64,000 bases of DNA from Chlorobium sp. (lineage in GTDB: Bacteria; Bacteroidota; Chlorobiia; Chlorobiales; Chlorobiaceae): positions 31,956-95,955 of the forward strand of contig JANQHQ010000020.1 of NCBI GenBank assembly GCA_028282595.1, given 5' to 3'. This document shows positions 59,102 through 64,000 of the stretch, in pieces. The translations under genes and the position numbers were made by a program. Position 1 is the first letter of the stretch. Each line of letters begins with the position of its first letter. The notes under the pieces were generated by a model. The model made no database searches, had not been told where the DNA came from, and saw nothing but the letters and a program-made list of their open reading frames with translations.

Positions 59102-59425
59102 ATGATACGCATACCGACACATCGAGCACCGACACATCCCGGAGAAATGCTTCTGGAGGAATTTTTGAATCCGCTCGGCATAACCCAACGCCAGCTGGCC
59201 GATGCCATTCATGCCCCCTACCAGCGCATCAACGAGCTTGTTAACGACAGGCGCGGCGTCAGCCCGGAAACCGCCCTGCGCTTGGCCAGGTTTTTCAGCA
59301 ACACCCCGGACTTCTGGCTGAATGTACAACTACGATGGGATCTCTACCACGCCCGCCGATCGGAAGAGAGCACGCTGAAAGGAATCGAACCGCTGCAACA
59401 AAGCTCCCGAAAAGCGTGTTGCTGA
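59102..59425 (+). CDS. higA: HigA-family antitoxin (orphan)
   Basis: A 107-residue helix-turn-helix protein. The start at 59102 (MIRIPTHRAPTHPGEMLLEE) reproduces the typical HigA beginning HPGEML, and LGITQRQLADAIHAPYQRINELVNDRRGVSPETALRLARFF is the DNA-binding domain. In type II systems a HigB mRNA interferase gene lies just upstream, but here cfa does, with only 43 bp of separation. No toxin-sized gene is present, so this is either a solo regulator or a remnant of a decayed module. Confidence 0.9.
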   Translation: MIRIPTHRAPTHPGEMLLEEFLNPLGITQRQLADAIHAPYQRINELVNDRRGVSPETALRLARFFSNTPDFWLNVQLRWDLYHARRSEESTLKGIEPLQQSSRKACC

Positions 59426-59450
59426 AAGGACTCGATACAAAGAGATAACT

Positions 59451-60017
59451 TCAATCCGGATCGTCCAGATCCGGAATATCTCCCATATCGGGGATGTCGT
59501 CGTGCAGGACGGCATCCACCTTCACCATCTCTTCCGTCCCGCTTTCCTGCGAAGGGACAGGCGTAGCAGCGGGAAGCTCCGGCGCTGGGGGCGTTTCGTC
59601 TTCCGCTGGAGGCGGAGTGAAGAGCGACAACTGGCGGGTCTCTTCCGCATCACTGGAAACGGCCCATGCGGTTCCGGCCGCGGTTGCGGCGCCGCCGATA
59701 CCGGCTCCCGCACCATGCGCCTGCCCGGAGGCCTGCGATGTCACACCCTGATCCTGCGGAGGAAACGAAGCTCCTCTCCGGTTTCTGCCGTAGGAAGCCA
59801 TCTCCCGGTCGAGCGTTTCCTGCACGGCGTCTTCCACCTCGGCGCGTATGGCCTGCATGAGCCGCATCGAGTCGCCGCGGTGTTCCGCCATCTCGCGGCG
59901 CAGGGCGCTTGTCGCCTTTTCGAGTTCGGAGCGCAGGGGGCCTCCGGTAATCAACATGGCGACGATTGCCGCGAGCAGCAGCAAAACGAGCACAAGCAGA
60001 ACAGCGGTCAGCGACAT
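59451..60017 (-). CDS. Hypothetical single-span membrane protein
   Basis: A 188-residue protein. Start at 60017 (MSLTAVLLVLVLLLLAAIV) is supported by GGAGGTGATC, a ten-base match to the 3' end of 16S rRNA, eight bases upstream. One N-terminal helix is followed by a helical, possibly coiled-coil segment (SELEKATSALRREMAEHRGD ... EDAVQETLDREMASY) and then a long disordered, Ala/Gly/Pro-rich region and acidic tail (DIPDMGDIPDLDDPD). It resembles DNA-recombination RmuC or YhcB-like organisation only loosely. I assign no function. The repeat array R3 lies upstream. Confidence 0.65.
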   Translation of the reverse strand: MSLTAVLLVLVLLLLAAIVAMLITGGPLRSELEKATSALRREMAEHRGDSMRLMQAIRAEVEDAVQETLDREMASYGRNRRGASFPPQDQGVTSQASGQAHGAGAGIGGAATAAGTAWAVSSDAEETRQLSLFTPPPAEDETPPAPELPAATPVPSQESGTEEMVKVDAVLHDDIPDMGDIPDLDDPD

Positions 60018-60164
60018 GGGGATCACCTCCACGCATCTATTGCGTTAACGGGCAAGCAAGCCGAAGAAAAACCCTCTTTCCCTGAAACGATATAAAGGGG
60101 CCGGCGTTCGGAACGGCCGGGTGAAAACTGTTCGGACATATCGACTGGGGGTCAGAAATCGACA

Positions 60165-60602
60165 AGTGACGAGAGACGACGCCTGACAAAGTCAGGCTTA
60201 GTAACAAGTTAAGAGTAATGGCACGGCAACCCTTGAGGTATTTTTCCGATCACGCTTGTCACGAAGCTCGGCGAAGCCGAAGCGCCGTCACTACTCTTCC
60301 GACCCCGATTCCCGATTGCTTCTTTCGGGGTTCGCCGTCGGCGTCGGTATCGGTATCGATAGCCACCGCCAACTCGGGCAGCCACAGGGGGCTGCCCCTA
60401 CAGCTTGCAAACTACCAACCGATTCCCTTTCGATCCCGACCCCGAAACCCGACCCCGATTTCCGATTGTTCCTCTTCCCGGGCTCGCCGTCGGCGTCGGT
60501 ATCGGGAATCGATTCTTTCCCCAACTGGTCACTGTCACTAAGCCCGATAACAATCGGGCGTCGTCACCAAGCGACCGGCGAAGCTGGCGCGACGTCACTA
60601 CT
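60165..60602. repeat. Hairpin-linker array R3 with GATACC modules and REP palindrome
   Basis: Hairpins lie at 60181-60197, 60266-60283, 60542-60559 and 60571-60590, with an 11-nt GTCGTCACCAA linker between the last two. The block from about 60170 to 60285 is nearly the same as 19069-19183 of R1, including the AGTAATGGCAC...CACGCTTGTCAC core, though the second hairpin has a damaged stem (GCCGAAGC for GCCCGAGC). The centre carries GTCGGTATCGG-type repeats, also seen in R2 and at 63.5 kb, and a REP palindrome (60376-60401). The 734-bp gap before the tRNAs holds nothing else that I could support. Confidence 0.85.
60376..60401 (-). repeat. REP-like palindrome with GTAG head
   Basis: On the minus strand GTAG precedes GGGCAGCC...GGCTGCCC, the same element as 43929-43954 in opposite orientation. 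It is embedded in array R3. Confidence 0.6.
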
Positions 60603-60751
60603 CTTTTGCCAACTGACTCTTTCCCGCACTATACTATCTTGATAATATACTTTTTCAGACGATGACTCCCGCATGAAAGCCGGAGAAGGTTATCCGCCGG
60701 ACCGGAGAAAAGGAAAAAGGCGATTGCGGAACCTGCCGCAATCGCCTCTTG

Positions 60752-60824
60752 TCGGGGTGGCGGGACTCGAACCCACGACCTCTGCGTCCCGAACGCAGCA
60801 CTCTACCAGCTGAGCCACACCCCG
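60752..60824 (-). tRNA. tRNA-Pro (anticodon CGG)
   Basis: The minus strand reads a complete cloverleaf of 73 nt. The acceptor stem is CGGGGTG with CACCCCG, the D-arm is GGCTCAGCTGGTAGAG, and the anticodon stem CTGCG with CGCAG closes loop TTCGGGA, giving anticodon CGG for codon CCG. The T-arm is GTGGGTTCGAGTCCCGC, and the discriminator is A. No CCA is encoded. It lies 17 bp from a second tRNA gene on the same strand. Confidence 0.95.
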
Positions 60825-60841
60825 AAAGGATCGTTTCACCG

Positions 60842-60914
60842 TGCCCTTGGACAGATTCGAACTGCCGACCTTTAGTTCCGGAAACTACTGCTCTATCCAC
60901 TGAGCTACAAGGGC
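60842..60914 (-). tRNA. tRNA-Arg (anticodon CCG)
   Basis: A 73-nt cloverleaf on the minus strand. Acceptor stem GCCCTTG pairs with CAAGGGC, the D-arm is TAGCTCAGTGGATAGAGC, and loop TTCCGGA carries anticodon CCG for codon CGG. The anticodon stem GTAGT/ACTAA has a G-A mismatch at its base, which is unusual. T-arm is GCAGTTCGAATCTGT, discriminator A. CCA is not encoded. Confidence 0.93.
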
Positions 60915-61071
60915 TCCCGTAAAAACAACCGGCCCGAAGAAAACCCTATGTCGACGGTTTCACCCGGAACGGCGGTCTTTCCGCCGGTTGCCGGAACCCC
61001 TACGTTCCGGAGAGTGAGTATAACAAATTCAGCGGATATTTCCCACGCATTTCACGGGAAGGCGGGAAAAA

Positions 61072-62454
61072 TCATTTCCCGTTCGAGCTGTGGACGATCT
61101 CCTCGGCTGCAAGGTTCGCGCTCATGACCGCCCCTCCCATGGAATCGTAATAGAGTTGTCGCGTAAATCCGCCCGTGAGAAAGAGATTCGGAACCGGCGT
61201 CTTCTGCGTGGGACGATACCCTTCCATTTTCGGCAGGGGCGCGTACACCGACTGGGGAATTTTCACCAGGGTCGATTTCAGGATTTTCGCTCCCTTCGAG
61301 GTTTCGGGATAACAGTCACGGACACTCCGGTCGACCCGGCTGATAATCTCCTCTCTCGAAAGGCCGATCAGTTCTCTCGCCGGAGCGACGCAGAACTCGA
61401 AGCGGGACTTGCCTGTATGAGGGCGCCCCCTGAGCGTTCTGTAATCCGGCGTCGTGTTGGCCAGGTCCGCGTAGACCGGAATCACCCCGTCGGGGCTGAA
61501 CAAAACGTTGTCTTCGGGAGTTATCCGGCGGTCGTACCAGATCTGCACGGAAATCACGGGCACGCCCTCGAACTTTTCGAGGTTTCCGAAAAACTGCCGT
61601 TCCCGCTTGAGTTCGCCGGGCAGCACGCGGTTGAGATTGTGGATCGGCAGGGCACAGAGATAGTAATCCGCGCTCAGCACGTCGCCGTTCTGCAGACGGA
61701 CGCCCCTGATCTCCCCTCCTTCGTAAAGCAGTTCCTCCACCCCCGTTCCGGAAAAAAATTTCGCACCTCTCGCCTGCGAATACTCCTGAAGCGGTCCGAT
61801 GAGATACTCCTGCGGCGCTCCTTTCAGAAAACCCATGCACGAGGCGTCGGGAATCCGGTAAAACACCTCGGTGACATCGAGAATGATCTTGGCGGAAATC
61901 TCCTCCGGAGGAATGAACTTCAGGGCAAGCGCCATCGGCCTGAACATTTTCTCGAGCAGACGGTCGCCGAACTTGTGCTGTTTCGCCCATTCGGCAAACG
62001 TCAGATGATCCTGCGTAGGCGGATAGCTGTCCTTTTTCAGCGCCAGCGGAACCAGCGATCTGGAAAAGGAAAACATCTCGCCGAACCGGAAATAACCGTT
62101 TTTCACGATTGCCGGCACCAGGTGCAGCGGGCTCGGCATGTCCCAGGTATCGAAAGTGAAACGGTCGCCGCCGGAGAGCGTGTAGGTCAGTTTGTGCTCC
62201 TTCCACAATACCGCGTGATAGGCGCCGATCTCACGCATAAGGTCGTAGAGAACGTCGTACGCTCCGAAAAAGCAGTGTGTGCCGGATTCGATCCAGTCGC
62301 CCTCCTCGTCCTTCCAGGACGAAACTTTTCCTCCATATACCTGCCGCTTTTCAAGCAGCGTGACCTCGAAACCCCGATCGACCAGTCGCTTGGCGGCCGT
62401 CAGGCCCGCAAGCCCCCCTCCGAGCACAAGCACGGACTTTTTCTTCTCCTCCAT
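61072..62454 (-). CDS. crtQ: Zeta-carotene desaturase (CrtQ/CrtP family)
   Basis: A 460-residue FAD-dependent desaturase in carotenoid synthesis. FAD binding is seen in LVLGGGLAGLTAAKRLVDRG, followed by GGKVSSWKDEEGDWIESG, THCFFGAY and the C-terminal NLFLTGGFTRQLYYDSMGGAVMSANLAAEEI. Within the plant/cyanobacterial family, MGFLKGAPQEYLIGPL matches the CrtQ LKGSPDEYL type more than CrtP. Green sulfur bacteria use this poly-cis route to lycopene and chlorobactene. Distinguishing CrtQ from CrtP by eye has some uncertainty. It lies 44 bp downstream of recR on the same strand. Confidence 0.87.
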   Translation of the reverse strand: MEEKKKSVLVLGGGLAGLTAAKRLVDRGFEVTLLEKRQVYGGKVSSWKDEEGDWIESGTHCFFGAYDVLYDLMREIGAYHAVLWKEHKLTYTLSGGDRFTFDTWDMPSPLHLVPAIVKNGYFRFGEMFSFSRSLVPLALKKDSYPPTQDHLTFAEWAKQHKFGDRLLEKMFRPMALALKFIPPEEISAKIILDVTEVFYRIPDASCMGFLKGAPQEYLIGPLQEYSQARGAKFFSGTGVEELLYEGGEIRGVRLQNGDVLSADYYLCALPIHNLNRVLPGELKRERQFFGNLEKFEGVPVISVQIWYDRRITPEDNVLFSPDGVIPVYADLANTTPDYRTLRGRPHTGKSRFEFCVAPARELIGLSREEIISRVDRSVRDCYPETSKGAKILKSTLVKIPQSVYAPLPKMEGYRPTQKTPVPNLFLTGGFTRQLYYDSMGGAVMSANLAAEEIVHSSNGK

Positions 62455-62498
62455 CAGATGACGTCAGATAACTATTGAAAACAATACAAACCCTTTTC

Positions 62499-63113
62499 TC
62501 AGATCGAGGAACGCCCTTCCAAAGCCCTCGACAGGGTCGCCTCGTCGATGAACTCCAGCTCCGCCCCGACAGGAATGCCCCTGGCGATCTTCGTCACGTT
62601 CACCCCGAGCGGTCCGAGAAGCTTGCTGATGTACAACACGGTCGTTTCACCCTCAACCGTCGGATTGAGAGCCATGATGATCTCCTTCACGCCGCCTCCT
62701 TCCTCCGGATCGAGCCGCGCCAGGAGTTCCCTGATACGGATGTCGTCCGGACCGATGCCGTCGAGCGGCGAAATGACACCGTGCAGCACATGATAGAGCC
62801 CCCTGTACTGCCCGGTTTTTTCGAATGCAAGCACATCGGCGGGCGACTCGACGACACAGAGCACGCTGCGGTCACGCGCCCCGCCCGCGCAGATAGGACA
62901 GGGGTCCTCTCCCCTGTCGGTTACATTCTGGCAGATCGAACAGCGGATGACGCGTTCCTTGACGTCCACGAGCGCACGCGCGAGTTTTTCGACCTCCTGC
63001 GGCTCTTCATGCAGAATGTGCATGGCAAGCCGCTGGGCGGTCTTGCGCCCGACGCCCGGCAATTTCGAGAACTCTTCGATCAGCGCTTCAATTGCCGCCG
63101 AGGTATATCGCAT
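62499..63113 (-). CDS. recR: Recombination protein RecR
   Basis: A 204-residue DNA-repair protein that works with RecO and RecF to load RecA at gaps. A helix-hairpin-helix (LPGVGRKTAQRLAMHIL) is followed by the four-Cys zinc finger CSICQNVTDRGEDPCPIC and the Toprim region (LCVVESPADVLAFEKTG ... TVEGETTVLYISKLL). Length and order match RecR. It is 8 bp downstream of the YbaB/EbfC gene, the typical dnaX-ybaB-recR association, and upstream of crtQ. Confidence 0.96.
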   Translation of the reverse strand: MRYTSAAIEALIEEFSKLPGVGRKTAQRLAMHILHEEPQEVEKLARALVDVKERVIRCSICQNVTDRGEDPCPICAGGARDRSVLCVVESPADVLAFEKTGQYRGLYHVLHGVISPLDGIGPDDIRIRELLARLDPEEGGGVKEIIMALNPTVEGETTVLYISKLLGPLGVNVTKIARGIPVGAELEFIDEATLSRALEGRSSI

Positions 63114-63121
63114 GGAAATTT

Positions 63122-63457
63122 CTACCGGCCAAGGTTGAAGTTTTTCAGCAGGTCGTCCGGGTCGAGCATGCCTCCCGCAACCTTCGTCATCTCTTCCCGT
63201 GCGCGGCCCGCGGCTTTTTCGAGAGCGTTGTTCACGGCAGCCACCACGAGGTCCTGCACCATCTCGACATCGTCGAGAATATCGGGATCGATCGTCAGAC
63301 CGACCACCTTCTGGCTCCCGGTAGCGACCGCTTTCACCATACCGGCCCCGGCTTCACCCTCGGCCGTGATTTTCTCGAGCTGTTTCTGAACATCCTGCAT
63401 TTTCTCGCCGGCCTGCTTCAGCTGCTTCATCATATCGTTGAAATTCGGCATAGCCAT
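63122..63457 (-). CDS. ebfC: YbaB/EbfC nucleoid-associated protein
   Basis: A 111-residue DNA-binding protein. NFNDMMKQLKQAGEKMQDVQ is the N-terminal helix, GEAGAGMVKAVATGSQKVVGLTIDP is the conserved beta region and MVQDLVVAAVNNALEKAAG the second helix, all typical of YbaB/EbfC. It forms homodimers that bind DNA non-specifically and is nearly always next to recR, as here (8-bp gap). No dnaX is visible upstream within the window, where repeats begin instead. Confidence 0.95.
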   Translation of the reverse strand: MAMPNFNDMMKQLKQAGEKMQDVQKQLEKITAEGEAGAGMVKAVATGSQKVVGLTIDPDILDDVEMVQDLVVAAVNNALEKAAGRAREEMTKVAGGMLDPDDLLKNFNLGR

Positions 63458-63515
63458 ATCTCTTTCTCCTTCTGTCTAATCACTTTTTATCAGTTTTTGT
63501 CCCGTATTTCCGACT

Positions 63516-63735
63516 TCTTTCGGCGCCCGCCGTCGGCATCGGAATCGGGAATCGATCTTTTCCCCAACTGGTCGCTACGCCCGATACCAATCGGGTGCCA
63601 TCACTTGTGCACTGCTTTTTCAATCCCGACCCCGACTCCAATTACCCAAACGCTCTAATTATTGACCTTTGACCTTTACTTTTTGACTTCTTCCGGGGTT
63701 CGCCGTCGGCGTCGGTATCGCTATCGAAACCACCG
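63516..63735. repeat. Repeat remnants R4 (GATACC-type modules and one array hairpin)
   Basis: 63516-63575 repeats the CGCCGTCGGCATCGG...CCCCAACTGGTC module found at 60482-60530 and, inverted, at 43797-43850. A single hairpin GCCCGATACCAATCGGG (63590-63606) is the R1 word with a changed end. A second module copy lies at about 63697-63735. The region to 64000 also holds a REP palindrome and an IS-end-like sequence, and no gene. Confidence 0.65.
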
Positions 63736-63846
63736 CCGGTTCGGACGCACACGAACCCTTTGTTCATCGGCAACCGCTTTCTGACAAAGCACTTGCCTAC
63801 AGCCTGGTGCAAACTGCATACTGCCGACCGGTTCCATCCACAGTAC

Positions 63847-63870
63847 GGGCGAAAAATTTTTCGCCCCTAC
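63847..63870 (-). repeat. REP-like palindrome with GTAG head
   Basis: On the minus strand GTAG is followed by GGGCGAAAAATTTTTCGCCC, a perfect 10-bp-arm palindrome. The GTAG-GGGC head is shared with the two other REP-like palindromes in the window, but the stem differs. Confidence 0.55.
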
Positions 63871-63978
63871 GGTCATCGTGAACACCCGTGCAATCCGTGG
63901 GGACAATAAAACCTGTCGATCACCAGCCAATCGCGCCCCTGCATTTCAACGATTCAACAGTTCAACAAATCAACAATG

Positions 63979-64000
63979 TGTCCCGTCCTGAAATAGTTGA
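63979..64000. mobile_element. IS-end-like sequence at the window edge
   Basis: TGTCCCGTCCTGAAATAG continuing to the last base matches 22 bases of the reverse complement of the 24-mer at 44092-44115. The insertion sequence itself, if one exists, would lie to the right of the window. Confidence 0.5.

Noticed and set aside
59102..59425. A complete HigBA toxin-antitoxin module
   Set aside because: No HigB-like gene upstream or downstream; the upstream neighbour is cfa with a 43-bp gap.
60655..60900. An 81-residue minus-strand open frame
   Set aside because: It lies over the two tRNA genes and is a product of their sequence.

Overview
The window looks like chromosomal DNA of a green sulfur bacterium (Chlorobiaceae/Chlorobi). 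The reasons are the plant/cyanobacterial-type zeta-carotene desaturase (CrtQ), the oadGAB sodium-pump operon, class III (anaerobic) ribonucleotide reductase, KDO biosynthesis (kdsC) and several outer-membrane barrels pointing to a Gram-negative strict anaerobe, plus a fairly high GC content. The species cannot be fixed from the sequence alone. Coding density is high on both strands. The genes are mostly core, with small interspersed repeats and no intact insertion sequence or prophage.

Layout. 0-5 kb: a phosphate-acquisition block on the minus strand (porin, two different PstS proteins, PstB, start of PstC) with Pho-box-like 11-bp-period direct repeats. 5-10 kb: a degenerate MurB-like mini-protein, a GNAT + PlsC-like acyltransferase pair, an SLC13-type permease, a methyltransferase, a phosphoglycolate-phosphatase-like HAD and a PAP2 phosphatase. 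10.9-19 kb: a signalling-looking stretch with an HD-domain/PycTM fusion facing a membrane class III nucleotide cyclase, then a kinase-like domain fused to an Omp85 barrel, a beta-propeller, a metallophosphoesterase and a PHP phosphoesterase. 19-25.7 kb: trmH, a second propeller, an orphan sigma-54 response regulator, Nudix, trxB and trxA. 25.8-33 kb: dnaE, a GT4 glycosyltransferase and a GH65 phosphorylase. 33-44 kb: zinc-ribbon/LRR protein, oadBAG, universal stress protein, a kinase fusion, a ferritin-VIT fusion and htpG. 44-55 kb: kdsC, modD, nrdG-nrdD under a cobalamin riboswitch, PPK2, fumC, ppa and a phosphoglucomutase. 55-64 kb: prfC, aldo/keto reductase, cfa, orphan higA, two tRNA genes (Pro-CGG, Arg-CCG), crtQ, recR and ybaB/ebfC.

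The non-coding DNA is the least ordinary part. Three intergenic regions (about 19.0, 43.7 and 60.2 kb) carry ordered arrays in which 16-20-nt hairpins of varied sequence alternate with a near-constant 11-nt linker. The same hairpins recur in the same order with changed loops. The window also has REP-like palindromes preceded by GTAG, a small MITE-like family with termini near GGGCACCTCTAAAAA (one copy lies 22 bp upstream of fumC), and two copies of a 24-nt IS-end-like sequence.

The leads I rate highest are: (i) the HD-PycTM effector-like protein opposite a class III cyclase whose base-selecting positions are not those of an adenylate cyclase; (ii) the hairpin-linker arrays; (iii) a B12 riboswitch on a B12-independent ribonucleotide reductase; and (iv) the kinase-like/Omp85 fusion. 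Everything here was read by eye from the sequence. No database search was run.
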